Origin: an uncultured Lachnoanaerobaculum sp.
Lineage (GTDB): Bacteria; Bacillota; Clostridia; Lachnospirales; Lachnospiraceae
Length of the DNA: 32,998 nucleotides
Assembly: GCA_946999385.1 (NCBI GenBank)
Contig: CAMQCZ010000019.1
Location: 1 to 32,998, forward strand
Direction: 5' to 3'
In this document: piece after piece, positions 7,737-16,252 of the stretch
How the letters are laid out: the number at the start of each line of letters is the position of its first letter
How positions within the stretch are numbered: the first letter of the stretch is position 1
Notes under the pieces: generated by a model
Database searches by the model: none
The model's input: only the letters and a program-made list of their open reading frames with translations
Told to the model about the DNA's origin: nothing
Position numbers and translations under genes: made by a program

Positions 7737-9191
7737 ATGGATAAAAGGAAGAGGGAAAGAAGTGCTACAATAGTAATTTTTAAGGCTATTTTGGACTTGT
7801 ATGGAAAGGATTATTTTAGTAAAACAAAAATAAAATTTTCTACAGGAAACGGAGTATATTTTGAAACTGAATATGATATAAGCGATAAAATGATAATTGA
7901 CATCAGCAATTATTTAAAAAAAGCAATATATGAAGATTTGCCTATTAATAGAAGATTAATAAAAAAAGAAGAAGCTATAAAGCTATTTAATGAAATTGGA
8001 TATAAGGACCGAACAAATTTATTATATTATAAAAAAGAAGAATATCTTTATATACATGATTTTGAAGACTATCCTGATTATTTTTATGGCTCCTTAGCAA
8101 AAACAACAGCTGATATAGGAGAATTTATCATAGAAAAATACAAAAATGGTTTTGTTTTGGTAATTTCTGATATATCTACTCAAGGTTTTCCTAAATTTAT
8201 AGCTAATGATAAAATATTTGAAAAATTATCAGAAGATGATGCTTATTTAAATTCATTAGGTATAGGAGATGCTGCAGGTATAAACGAGTTTTTGATAAAG
8301 CAAAAAACAAATGAGCTTATATTTATTCAGGAAGCGTATATAGAAAAGAAAATAACGGAGCTTGCAAATGAAATTTTAAAAAATAAAAATATAAGATTTA
8401 TAATGATAGCAGGACCGTCTTCATCCGGAAAAACGACATTTGCCAAAAAATTATCAATACATTTGAAGGCCAATGGGAGAAATGCTTATGCAATAGAAGT
8501 GGATAATTATTTCAAGGATAGGAAGGATACACCTAAATTAGCAGACGGCTCATATGATTTTGAAACTATAAAGGCTCTTGATATAGAAAAATTTAATGAT
8601 GATATGTTAAGGCTTGTAAATGGAGAGGCAGTAGAGCTTCCAAGATTCGATTTTACTACAGGGAAAAGACAATATGATGGTAATTTCTTGAAATTGGAAG
8701 AAAATGATATATTAGTTATAGAAGGTATTCATTGCCTGAATGATGAGATGAGCTTTAAGCTTGACAGAAATCTTAAATTTAAAATATATATAAGTGCTCT
8801 TAGCAGTCTTCGTATAGATAGTCATAATAGAATAGCTACTACAGATTTAAGATTGATTAGAAGAATGGTAAGAGATGCAAGAACAAGAGGTGCAAGTGCA
8901 AGTGCAACAATTAAAATGTGGGATAATGTAAGGAGGGGAGAAGAAAAATATATTTTCCCATATCAAGACAGTGTGGATATAGTTTTTAATTCAGCTTTGT
9001 GTTACGAATTGCCGGTTTTAAAAACCTATGTAGAGCCATTATTATTTAGTGTAAAAAGAGATAGTGAAGAATATGAATTAGCGAAGAGATTGATAAGATT
9101 TTTAGATTATTTTTTAACTATACCAAGTGATATTATACCTAATAATTCAATTATCAAGGAATTTATAGGTGGAACTTGTTTTAATATATAA
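7737..9191 (+). CDS. Uridine kinase-like nucleoside kinase with ThrRS-like N-terminal region, TGS domain absent
   Basis: 484 residues from the ATG at 7737. Alternatives are in-frame ATG 7710 or TTG 7722, both inside nif3; none has an ideal ribosome binding site (AAAGGA at 7713-7718). Residues 1-~190 match the threonyl-tRNA-synthetase second-additional-domain-like segment of this family: LPINRRLIKKEEAI, then GYKDR and YGSLAKTT. The rest is a phosphoribulokinase/uridine-kinase P-loop domain with GPSSSGKTT (G226 on), VDNYFKDR, PRFDFTTGKR, and IEGIHCLND. Larger relatives in Clostridia carry a TGS domain of about 60 residues at the N-terminus; there is no room for it here. The likely activity is ATP-dependent phosphorylation of a nucleoside, with substrate uncertain. 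It is the last protein gene of the dgt operon, and its 3' end contains the rnpB promoter. Confidence 0.85.
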   Translation: MDKRKRERSATIVIFKAILDLYGKDYFSKTKIKFSTGNGVYFETEYDISDKMIIDISNYLKKAIYEDLPINRRLIKKEEAIKLFNEIGYKDRTNLLYYKKEEYLYIHDFEDYPDYFYGSLAKTTADIGEFIIEKYKNGFVLVISDISTQGFPKFIANDKIFEKLSEDDAYLNSLGIGDAAGINEFLIKQKTNELIFIQEAYIEKKITELANEILKNKNIRFIMIAGPSSSGKTTFAKKLSIHLKANGRNAYAIEVDNYFKDRKDTPKLADGSYDFETIKALDIEKFNDDMLRLVNGEAVELPRFDFTTGKRQYDGNFLKLEENDILVIEGIHCLNDEMSFKLDRNLKFKIYISALSSLRIDSHNRIATTDLRLIRRMVRDARTRGASASATIKMWDNVRRGEEKYIFPYQDSVDIVFNSALCYELPVLKTYVEPLLFSVKRDSEEYELAKRLIRFLDYFLTIPSDIIPNNSIIKEFIGGTCFNI

Positions 9192-9204
9192 ATTATGTTA
9201 ATAT
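9176..9204 (+). promoter_or_regulatory. Promoter of RNase P RNA
   Basis: TTGTTT (9176-9181), 17 nt, TAATAT (9199-9204), with TGT just before the -10 box giving an extended -10. The predicted start, about 9211, coincides with the first base of the P1 helix of the RNA. The -35 box lies inside the last codons of the kinase gene. Confidence 0.75.
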
Positions 9205-9210
9205 TTCACT

Positions 9211-9531
9211 ATAAGTAAGACATACAATCGCAATTTTATTGAGGAAAGTCCGGGCTTCATAGGGCAAGGTGCCAGATAACGTCTGGTGGAGGCGACTCCA
9301 AGGATAGTGCAACAGAAATATACCGCCATATGGTAAGGTTGGAAGGGTGGTGTAAGAGACCACCACCTTGTAGGTAACTACAGGGGTATATGTAAACCCC
9401 ACCTGAAGCAAGACCAAATTAAACTTATAGGCTGCCCGTCTTAGTTTAGGTAGGTTGCTTGAGCTTATTGGTAACAATAGGCCTAGATAGATGATTGTAT
9501 AATACATAACCCGGCTTATAGTTTTACTTAT
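9211..9531 (+). ncRNA. rnpB: RNase P RNA, class A
   Basis: The RNA component of ribonuclease P, which removes 5' leaders from pre-tRNA. Seen: the conserved GAGGAAAGTCCGGGCT block beginning at 9241, ACAGAAATATACCGCC near 9312-9327, GGTAAGGTTGGAAGGGTGGT near 9334, and the 3' ACCCGGCTTA block near 9509-9518. The ends were set by helix P1, where ATAAGTAAGAC (9211-9221) pairs with GTTTTACTTAT (9521-9531) with one G-U pair. P2 is ATACAATC (9222-9229) with GATTGTAT (9493-9500). The length of about 320 nt and the GGTAAGAGACCACC-type P12 region fit the ancestral class A form rather than the Bacillus class B form. A terminator follows at once. Confidence 0.95.
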
Positions 9532-9532
9532 T

Positions 9533-9557
9533 AAAGCTCGCAATGCGAGCTTTTTTT
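9533..9557 (+). terminator. Intrinsic terminator of rnpB
   Basis: Nine-base perfect stem AAAGCTCGC (9533-9541) and GCGAGCTTT (9545-9553), loop AAT, then a run of seven Ts starting at 9551. It is compact and strong. Confidence 0.95.
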
Positions 9558-9693
9558 AAAATCAGCTTTTCTATTATTAAAATTAAATAAAGTCCTAATA
9601 AAGCTGTTAATCAAATTTAAGATGTAAAAAAAATTTAAGTATGTTAATATGAAATTAAAAATAAAAGGAGAAAGTATATTCGGTTTATATATT

Positions 9694-10395
9694 ATGTTAG
9701 AAAATGAACTTATAATTAAGGTTATAGATTTATATAAATTTTATAAGGCGGGTACTAATTTGGTACATGCCTTGGATGGATTAAGCTTTGAAATTTATAA
9801 AGGTGAATTTATTGCAATTATCGGTCCTTCAGGCTCGGGAAAGTCTACTCTTTTAAATATGCTTGCAGGTCTTGAAAAACCGACAAAGGGAGAGATAATA
9901 ATAGATAATACTCATATAGAAAATATGACTGAAAATCAATTAGTTGCCTTTAGAAGAAATAATATAGGCTTTATTTTTCAAGCATATAATCTTCTTCCCT
10001 CTATGAATGCTTTGGAAAATGTTGCTCTACCTTTGGTTTTTAGAGGAGTCGGAATGAAGGAAAGAGAAAGCATTGCAAAAAAATATTTAGAATTGGTAGG
10101 CTTGGAAAAGCATATATATCATAAGGGAAATGCAATGAGTGGAGGACAGCAACAAAGAGTAGGTATAGCTAGAGCTCTTGCTATGCAAGCTAAGATTATT
10201 TTTGCCGACGAGCCTACCGGTAATCTGGATACAAAGACAACAAAAGAAATATTAAAGCTTATGCAACAAATAGTAAAGGATACCAATCAGACTCTTATCA
10301 TGGTTACGCATGATAGACAGATAGCAAGCTTTGCCGATAGGCAAATAAGGATTGTAGATGGAAAAATCACTAAAGGTGATGAGGCATTTATTTAA
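9694..10395 (+). CDS. MacB/LolD-type ABC transporter ATP-binding protein
   Basis: 233 residues if started at ATG 9694. Walker A is GPSGSGKST (44-52), then the Q-loop FIFQAYNLLPSM, the signature MSGGQQQRV (148-156), Walker B KIIFADEP, the D-loop NLD, and the switch histidine H206 (VTHD). The short length and the sequence style fit the MacB/LolD/FtsE group, whose members act as mechanotransmission ATPases rather than classic pumps. Start: an upstream in-frame ATG at 9649 has no binding site, and a TAATAT box at 9645-9650 overlaps it; AAAAGGAG (9663-9670) is 23 nt from ATG 9694, which is far, so the true start is unsettled. The next two genes encode the extracellular partner and the permease. 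Confidence 0.92.
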   Translation: MLENELIIKVIDLYKFYKAGTNLVHALDGLSFEIYKGEFIAIIGPSGSGKSTLLNMLAGLEKPTKGEIIIDNTHIENMTENQLVAFRRNNIGFIFQAYNLLPSMNALENVALPLVFRGVGMKERESIAKKYLELVGLEKHIYHKGNAMSGGQQQRVGIARALAMQAKIIFADEPTGNLDTKTTKEILKLMQQIVKDTNQTLIMVTHDRQIASFADRQIRIVDGKITKGDEAFI

Positions 10396-10415
10396 TTTAT
10401 ATAGAAAGGGATTTT

Positions 10416-12191
10416 ATGAAAATTATAAAAAAGATATTTATTACATATTTTAGCTTTATATTTATAATACTTTTATTTCATATTAATGCAAATGCAGCTT
10501 TGGTAAATACTTCGGATAATACGGTATTTAAACAAAATATTATATCCAGTGGTACTACAGGTAAAGAAATGAATATAGTATTTACATTTACAGCAGATAA
10601 GGATTATGAAAATGCTTTTATAGGTCTGGCATATGATGAGGATATAAATTCCACACCTGAGCAACAAAAGGCTGATACCAACACTTATCCATTTGAAACG
10701 AGTAAGGATACATTTAAAAGAAAAGCTATAGGAAAAATAAAAATGGGTCAAACAAGAACAGTTACTTTAAGTGCTAAAGTAAGAAAAGATATAGATGAGG
10801 CATATTACAGTGTCTTGGTTTATGTTTCCGACAGTAAAGAAGGTGGTAGTAAAAGTGAACAGGAATATATTAATGTATGGATAAAAAAAGCACAGGTAGA
10901 TAAAGAAAATAAGAAAGATAATCCACCTGTAAATTTTGTCTTAGGAAGTGGGCAAGACAGTCCAAGTGGAAAATATCCTGATATTATGAATTTTACTATC
11001 AATTTAAAAAATATTGGCAAAGCAACAGCCTTGGATGTTGTTGCAAATATGGTTTTAGATAAGGATCCTAATGTATTTCCTTTTGAAATAAATGAAATAA
11101 ATTATGATAGAAATTTTGATAAAATAGAAAAAGATGAAACTAAAGCTTTGGAATATAGTTTTGCTATAAGAAAAGATGTATACACAGGATATTATCCTAT
11201 AAAATTAAAAATAAGATATAAGGAAAGTAGCAATAGTGAAATAAAGACTGATGAAATGGAATTTTATGTATATATCATAAATAAAGAAAAGGAGGAAAAG
11301 GAGAGTGGAGATTTTAATGTAAATAATAGAAAAAAAGCAAGGCTTATAGTAGACAGCTTTTATACTATACCACAAAAGGTATTGGCAGGTGAAGAATTTG
11401 AGCTTATATTAAATATGAAAAATGCTTCAAGCAATATAGCTGCCAATAATATATTATTTTCATTTGAACCTGAAAAGGTTTCAGATAGTCCTGTCTTTTC
11501 CATAGAAAATGGAGCAAGTTCAAGAGTTGTAAATATATTAAATTCTTTGGCAAGTACACAATTAAGGCTTAAAATGGTTTCAAAGCCTGCTATCGAACAA
11601 AGATCATATAATTTGAAGATAAATGAAAAATTTGATTCACCTGAATTTAAAAATGCTGAGGAATCGGTTAGCATAGATATTCCTATATATCAAGTAGCAA
11701 AGCTGAAGGTAGGGAATTTTGAGTTAGCTCCAAGTGATATAAGTGTGGGGGAAGATATAAATATTACTTTTCCTATAAATAATACCGGAAAGGTACAGCT
11801 TTATAATGTAAGTGTTAAATTTGAAGCTGATTATCTTAAAAATAATGAAACTTATGTAGGAAATATAAAACCCGGAGAAACCGGAAATGTTGATATTATG
11901 CTTACAGGAATAAAGGAAAGTGAAGGAAAAGAAGCTAAGCTTATTGTAACATATGAAAATGATTCAGGTGATGTAAGCACATATGAAAAAACATTAATAA
12001 TTCCTGTGAATGAAGAAAAAATCGAAGATGAAGCTATAAAAGACGGTCAGGATGAAAATAATAATAAAATACAAAAGCCAAGAATAAATAAAATTATTAA
12101 TATTATAAAAATTATTCTTGTATTTTCCATTATTATAGCTATATTAATAGTAATTTTAAAAAGAATAAAATTCAAGAAAAAAATGGTGTAA
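10416..12191 (+). CDS. Secreted, C-terminally membrane-anchored protein with CARDB/COG1361-like repeats, partner of the ABC transporter
   Basis: 591 residues. There is a signal peptide (two lysine-rich turns, hydrophobic core ~7-21, likely cleavage after ANA at 27) and one C-terminal membrane helix (about 563-581) followed by a basic tail KRIKFKKKMV, so the bulk lies outside the cell. At least three beta-rich segments recur, starting near 165, 310 and 430. Each has a pattern such as NLKNIGKATALDVV, LNMKNASSNIAANN, or FPINNTGKVQLYNVSV, which is the look of CARDB-like immunoglobulin folds in COG1361 S-layer-type proteins. AAAGGGA (10404-10410) precedes the ATG. It lies 20 nt after the ATPase and 2 nt before the permease, so it is probably a structural analogue of the MacA-like adaptor or a substrate-binding scaffold (inference). 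Function is otherwise unknown. Confidence 0.78.
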   Translation: MKIIKKIFITYFSFIFIILLFHINANAALVNTSDNTVFKQNIISSGTTGKEMNIVFTFTADKDYENAFIGLAYDEDINSTPEQQKADTNTYPFETSKDTFKRKAIGKIKMGQTRTVTLSAKVRKDIDEAYYSVLVYVSDSKEGGSKSEQEYINVWIKKAQVDKENKKDNPPVNFVLGSGQDSPSGKYPDIMNFTINLKNIGKATALDVVANMVLDKDPNVFPFEINEINYDRNFDKIEKDETKALEYSFAIRKDVYTGYYPIKLKIRYKESSNSEIKTDEMEFYVYIINKEKEEKESGDFNVNNRKKARLIVDSFYTIPQKVLAGEEFELILNMKNASSNIAANNILFSFEPEKVSDSPVFSIENGASSRVVNILNSLASTQLRLKMVSKPAIEQRSYNLKINEKFDSPEFKNAEESVSIDIPIYQVAKLKVGNFELAPSDISVGEDINITFPINNTGKVQLYNVSVKFEADYLKNNETYVGNIKPGETGNVDIMLTGIKESEGKEAKLIVTYENDSGDVSTYEKTLIIPVNEEKIEDEAIKDGQDENNNKIQKPRINKIINIIKIILVFSIIIAILIVILKRIKFKKKMV

Positions 12192-12193
12192 TT

Positions 12194-13582
12194 ATGAAGC
12201 TGATTGATTTATTGAAAATTAGCATAGGAAATTTAAATAGAAGAAAACTAAGGACTTTACTTACTATATTAGGTGTTATCATAGGTACTACATCTGTTGT
12301 TACCATGATATCGCTTGGAATAGGGCTTGATGACTTACAAACAAAGGCATTAAAGGAGGCAGGCTCTTTGACAGCTATTGATGTCAGCAGTGATTATAAA
12401 TCAATGGACAGTCTTTCCATACAAAAAAATTCTAAGGTTATTAAAGATGAAACCATAAAAAAATTTTCAGCCTTAGATCATGTAAGAGGAGTATCTCCCT
12501 TATTAGATATTAATGTCATTTTGATACAAGGTAATTGGATTGCAAATACTTCCATAACGGGAGTCAATAAATATTACATGGAAAGCATGAAAATAGGAGA
12601 GGGTAAATTAATAGATGAAAATTCAAAGGAATTAAAATATATTTTTGGTAATAATGTAATAACTGAATTTATAAATTCAAAGAATAATAAAGGCTACTAT
12701 GATACTATGAAATTACCTGATGTGGATTTGATAAATAGACCTATATTTACAATTTTTGATGTGGATGCCTATTATGCTTCTAAAAATACCGGCTCTTCAA
12801 ATGAAGATGTTTCAAGTATGGATGCTTCAAATAAAGAACCGGTAAGGATACCTAAAAAATATCTTATAAAGACTTCAGGAGTAATTGCCGGAGGATTGGA
12901 TGATTTTAATCAATACTCATATGGTATTTATGCAGATATAGAAGCATTAAAGCTTGAGCTTAATAAGATTTTTAAAAATAAGCCTATACCGGGGCAACCT
13001 ACCACTAAAAAAGGGAAGCCATACAAATATTATATATATAGAAGAGCTATAGTGTATGTTGATGATATGAAAAATGTAACTACTGTTCAAAAACAAATAA
13101 AAGATATGGGATTTCAGGCAGAATCAAATATAGAATGGCTTGAGCAGTCAAAAAAACAATCAAATATGATTCAGGCATTTTTAGGTGGAATAGGTGCGAT
13201 ATCTTTATTCGTAGCAGCTATAGGGATAGCAAATACAATGATGATGTCAATTTATGAAAGAACGAAGGAAATTGGTATTATGAAGGTATTAGGCTGTGAT
13301 ATGAATAAAATAAGAGATATGTTTTTAATAGAATCTGGTATGATAGGATTTTTTGGAGGTTTAACAGGACTTTTACTTAGTTATATAATATCAATAATAA
13401 TAAATAAATTTGGTACAGCCGCTTTGAATTTTTCTGAATTTAGCGGTAATTTATCTCAGATACCATATTATTTAGCTTTATTTTCTATAATATTTTCTAC
13501 AATAATAGGAATGCTTGCAGGTTTATTTCCTGCTATTAGAGCGATGAAGCTAAGTCCTCTTGCGGCACTTAGAAATGAATAA
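12194..13582 (+). CDS. MacB/FtsX-type ABC transporter permease
   Basis: 462 residues. It has the four-helix MacB layout: helix 1 at about 20-43 after the short amphipathic LLKISIGNLNRRKLRT, a large extracellular domain (~45-325), then helices at about 329-352, 380-404 and 425-447. The coupling segment ERTKEIGIMKVLGC (355-368) and the ending PAIRAMKLSPLAALRNE are family signatures. The extracellular domain has a Ser/Asp-rich insert around 195-215. Such permeases pair with LolD-type ATPases to export peptides, antibiotics or lipoproteins, or to signal across the membrane; the substrate cannot be told here. It starts 2 nt after the preceding gene without a clear ribosome binding site, so translation is coupled. 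A terminator shared with convergent rpsT follows. Confidence 0.92.
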   Translation: MKLIDLLKISIGNLNRRKLRTLLTILGVIIGTTSVVTMISLGIGLDDLQTKALKEAGSLTAIDVSSDYKSMDSLSIQKNSKVIKDETIKKFSALDHVRGVSPLLDINVILIQGNWIANTSITGVNKYYMESMKIGEGKLIDENSKELKYIFGNNVITEFINSKNNKGYYDTMKLPDVDLINRPIFTIFDVDAYYASKNTGSSNEDVSSMDASNKEPVRIPKKYLIKTSGVIAGGLDDFNQYSYGIYADIEALKLELNKIFKNKPIPGQPTTKKGKPYKYYIYRRAIVYVDDMKNVTTVQKQIKDMGFQAESNIEWLEQSKKQSNMIQAFLGGIGAISLFVAAIGIANTMMMSIYERTKEIGIMKVLGCDMNKIRDMFLIESGMIGFFGGLTGLLLSYIISIIINKFGTAALNFSEFSGNLSQIPYYLALFSIIFSTIIGMLAGLFPAIRAMKLSPLAALRNE

Positions 13583-13591
13583 TAAATAAAA

Positions 13592-13620
13592 AAGCAAGAT
13601 TTTGACGGAAAATCTTGCTT
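13592..13620. terminator. Bidirectional intrinsic terminator between the ABC permease and rpsT
   Basis: Twelve-base perfect stem AAGCAAGATTTT (13592-13603) and AAAATCTTGCTT (13609-13620), loop GACGG. A T tract follows on the plus strand (from 13622) and an A tract precedes it, giving Ts on the minus strand. It serves both convergent genes. Confidence 0.92.
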
Positions 13621-13625
13621 GATTT

Positions 13626-13886
13626 TTATATATTATTTACAGACTTTGATAATCTTGAAATTTTACGTGCCGCATTATTTTTGTGATAAACTCCTTTAGA
13701 TGCAGCCTTACTAATTTCTACAATAGCAAGCTTTAATGAAGCAATAGCAAGCTCCTTATCGGCAGCTACAACAGCTGAATCAACCTTTTTAATAGCTGTT
13801 TTTACCTTTGATCTTATAGATTTATTTCTTTCAGTTCTTGTTATAGCAATTTTTACTCTTTTTTTAGCAGATTTAATATTAGCCAA
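13626..13886 (-). CDS. rpsT: 30S ribosomal protein S20
   Basis: 86 residues beginning MANIKSAKKRVKIAITRTER, the canonical S20 N-terminus, and continuing with RNKSIRSKVKTAIKKV and the C-terminal GVYHKNNAARKISRLSKSV. It binds 16S rRNA and is an early assembly protein. The start codon is TTG, with GGAGG (13897-13901, minus strand) 10 nt upstream. It is a single-gene unit on the minus strand, with its own promoter and a leader of about 80 nt. TTG starts are seen in S20 of other bacteria, including E. coli (UUG), and there they contribute to autogenous control. Confidence 0.97.
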   Translation of the reverse strand: MANIKSAKKRVKIAITRTERNKSIRSKVKTAIKKVDSAVVAADKELAIASLKLAIVEISKAASKGVYHKNNAARKISRLSKSVNNI

Positions 13887-13965
13887 CTTTTTTATACCTC
13901 CATTGAAATAGTTTAAATTTAGTTAGCATCGAAGCCTGGACACGGACAGTTCAATGTAAACATAC
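13887..13965 (-). promoter_or_regulatory. 5' leader of rpsT, possible autoregulatory RNA
   Basis: About 79 nt between the predicted transcription start and the TTG. Read on the minus strand it contains CTGTCCGTGTCCAGGCTTCG, a clearly GC-richer island (plus-strand 13929-13949) in a very AT-rich surrounding, then CATCG-free AT sequence and the GGAGG site. Base composition and position suggest a folded leader that S20 might bind. I cannot match it to a named leader family. Confidence 0.4.
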
Positions 13966-13971
13966 TTTCTA

Positions 13972-14000
13972 AGTTTAATTTATAAAAATTATATTGTCAA
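13972..14000 (-). promoter_or_regulatory. Promoter of rpsT
   Basis: On the minus strand: TTGACA (14000-13995), exactly 17 nt, then TAAACT (13977-13972). The -35 box is perfect. The expected start is near 13965. Confidence 0.75.
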
Positions 14001-14067
14001 TAGCTTAGCAAAAAATATTTATTCAATATTCAAAAAATCATAAAAATTGTAAGGACAGTGTAATAAC

Positions 14068-14096
14068 TTGCTTTCTTCTTTATGATATTATATAAC
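14068..14096 (+). promoter_or_regulatory. Promoter of the dacF operon
   Basis: TTGCTT (14068-14073), 17 nt, TATAAC (14091-14096). The predicted start is near 14103, about 36 nt before dacF. It is divergent from the rpsT promoter, 68 nt away. Confidence 0.6.
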
Positions 14097-14138
14097 TATA
14101 AAATGATATTTAGATATAAATAGATTAGAGGTATAAAA

Positions 14139-15383
14139 TTGATTGGGATATTTAAAAAAACTTTTATAGCTACATTAATTAGTATAATATTTATTAATAA
14201 TTTAAATATAATCAGTGCAAATGCTTTGTTGGAAAGACCTGAAATACAATCTCAGGCGGCTATAGTTATGAATGCAGATACAAAGGAAATTTTATATGAA
14301 AAGAATATACATTTAAGATGTTATCCGGCTTCTATAACAAAGATTATGACGGCTTTATTAGTTATAGAAAATACAAATTTAGATTCAAAATTGACATTTT
14401 CACAAAATGCTGTTACAGGCTTGGAAAAAGGAGCTGTAACTTTAGGGGCAAAGGCCGGAGATAGTATAAGTGTAAGAGCTGCCTTATATGGACTTTTATT
14501 AAAATCGGCAAATGAAATTGCTAATGCATTAGCCGAATATACTTCATCAAGTATTGAAAATTTTGCAAAAATTATGAATATTAGAGCAAGACAAATAGGA
14601 GCTTATGATACTAATTTTGTAAATCCTAGCGGATTAAATGATTTGAATCATTATACTACTGCTTATGATATGGCTCTAATAACAAAGGTGGCATTTGATA
14701 ATCCTGAATTTAGAGAAATTGAAAGACATACTACATATGAGTTTCCACGATTGGGAGCAAATGAAGAAAGGATAATAAGTATGGGTCATAAAATGTTACA
14801 TAAAAATGATCCTAATTATTATGATGGTATTATAGGTGGTAAGACCGGATATACAAAGGCTGCACAGAATACACTTGTTACTGTAGTTCAAAGAGGAGAT
14901 TTAAGATTGATAGCGGTTGTTTTAAAAAGTCCAAAGACACATTATCAGGATACAAAAAAAATTTTGGACTATGCTTTTTCATTGAAGGAGAAGCAGGATT
15001 TTGATAAAAATAATTCAAAAAAGAATGTTCAGCTTATAGGACCCGGTCAGATGTTACAAATATCAGGACTTAATTTTGGATGGAATAAGGATGAAAGAGG
15101 CTGGAGATATTTAAAATCGGATAATACTCTTGCAATAAATGAAATATTAAGTGTAAATGGATATAACTATTGGTTTGATAATAATACATATATGGCAACA
15201 GGCTGGAGAAAGGATAAGATAGGAATATGGTATTATATGAAGGAAAGCGGAGAAATGAAAAAATCTTCATGGATATTATATAAAGGCCTATGGTATTATG
15301 TTGATGAAAATGGAAAGATGTTGACAAATACTATATCTCCTGATGGATATAAATTAAATGAGTTTGGAGTATGGATTAATTAA
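14139..15383 (+). CDS. dacF: D-alanyl-D-alanine carboxypeptidase (DacF type) with C-terminal choline-binding-type repeats
   Basis: 414 residues. Signal peptide to about residue 29 (hydrophobic 10-24, then SANA). The penicillin-binding catalytic motifs are S65-x-x-K68 (PASITKIM), SAN (123-125) and KTG (235-237). From about 310 the usual DacF tail is replaced by three or more aromatic repeats of the cell-wall-binding type: GWNKDERGWRYL, GWRKDKIGIWYYM, and YKGLWYYVDENGKML. Family role: trimming D-Ala from peptidoglycan stem peptides outside the membrane. The repeats suggest non-covalent attachment to choline-bearing or similar wall polymers (inference). The start is TTG, with AGAGG (14127-14131) 7 nt upstream. 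The stop shares a base with the next gene (TAATG). dacF next to scpAB is a familiar clostridial neighbourhood. Confidence 0.93.
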   Translation: MIGIFKKTFIATLISIIFINNLNIISANALLERPEIQSQAAIVMNADTKEILYEKNIHLRCYPASITKIMTALLVIENTNLDSKLTFSQNAVTGLEKGAVTLGAKAGDSISVRAALYGLLLKSANEIANALAEYTSSSIENFAKIMNIRARQIGAYDTNFVNPSGLNDLNHYTTAYDMALITKVAFDNPEFREIERHTTYEFPRLGANEERIISMGHKMLHKNDPNYYDGIIGGKTGYTKAAQNTLVTVVQRGDLRLIAVVLKSPKTHYQDTKKILDYAFSLKEKQDFDKNNSKKNVQLIGPGQMLQISGLNFGWNKDERGWRYLKSDNTLAINEILSVNGYNYWFDNNTYMATGWRKDKIGIWYYMKESGEMKKSSWILYKGLWYYVDENGKMLTNTISPDGYKLNEFGVWIN

Positions 15384-16252
15384 TGAAAAAAATTAAAATT
15401 TTAATAAATATATTAATTTTACTAATATCAGGATTTTTTTTATCCGAATATGAAAAGAATAATCTGAAAATAGTAGGATATAAAATTAGTTCAAAAAAAA
15501 TAAAAAATAATAAAAGATTTATATTTTTAAGTGATTTACATGATAAGGAATTTGGATATAAAAATAAAATATTATTAGAAAAAATAGACGAATTGAAGCC
15601 GGATGCTATTTTTATAGGAGGAGATTTTACTTGTACAAAGAAAAAAGTTGATATCAGTAAAACCTTATTTATTTGTAGGAAGCTTGTTGATAAATATCCT
15701 GTTTATTATGGCAATGGTAATCATGAATTGAGAATGAAAAAGAAAAAATATAAAGGTATATATTATAAATTTGTTGATAAGCTTACTCAAATGGGTGTTA
15801 TATATTTATCAAATAAAAAGGAAAAGGTGGTTGATAATATTAATATTTATGGCTTGGATATTGATGATATTTTTTATAAAAAATTTTATATTCCTAAAAT
15901 GAATAAGAGATATATAGAATTAAGCCTGGGAAATATTGATAAAAAAGATTATAATATACTTTTAGCACACTCACCTAATTTTTTTGAGGCATATAGCACT
16001 TGGGGTAGTGATTTAACTCTTTGTGGGCATTTTCATGGTGGGACAATAAGACTTACAGATGAAATAGGACTTATGACACCACAGTTACAATTTTTTAATA
16101 GAAATGTTTCATCTTTAAAGAGTAAGGGTGATTCCAAGATGATAGTCAGTGCAGGCTTAGGCACACATAGTATAAATATTAGAATTAATAACAGACCTGA
16201 GCTTATATATATAGATATGGAGAGTAATTGTCAAGATGTCAATATCATATAA
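15383..16252 (+). CDS. Membrane-anchored metallophosphoesterase
   Basis: 289 residues. An N-terminal hydrophobic helix (about 6-20) with lysines before it anchors the protein; the catalytic domain is probably outside. The calcineurin-like two-metal site is complete: D51-x-H53 (SDLHDKEFG), G80-D81 (FIGGDFT), GNGNHE (110-115), the histidine of LLAHSPN, and GHFHGG near the C-terminus. This arrangement is that of the YkuE/YaeI group, whose substrates are poorly defined and may be cell-envelope phosphodiesters or lipids. The ATG overlaps the dacF stop by one base, and a weak GGAG (15366-15369) lies upstream. Its place between a wall carboxypeptidase and scpA suggests co-expression more than a shared pathway. 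Confidence 0.9.
   Translation: MKKIKILINILILLISGFFLSEYEKNNLKIVGYKISSKKIKNNKRFIFLSDLHDKEFGYKNKILLEKIDELKPDAIFIGGDFTCTKKKVDISKTLFICRKLVDKYPVYYGNGNHELRMKKKKYKGIYYKFVDKLTQMGVIYLSNKKEKVVDNINIYGLDIDDIFYKKFYIPKMNKRYIELSLGNIDKKDYNILLAHSPNFFEAYSTWGSDLTLCGHFHGGTIRLTDEIGLMTPQLQFFNRNVSSLKSKGDSKMIVSAGLGTHSINIRINNRPELIYIDMESNCQDVNII

Noticed and set aside
9193..9543. Minus-strand open frame of 116 codons
   Set aside because: It lies exactly over the RNase P RNA, whose conserved blocks and paired ends explain the sequence.
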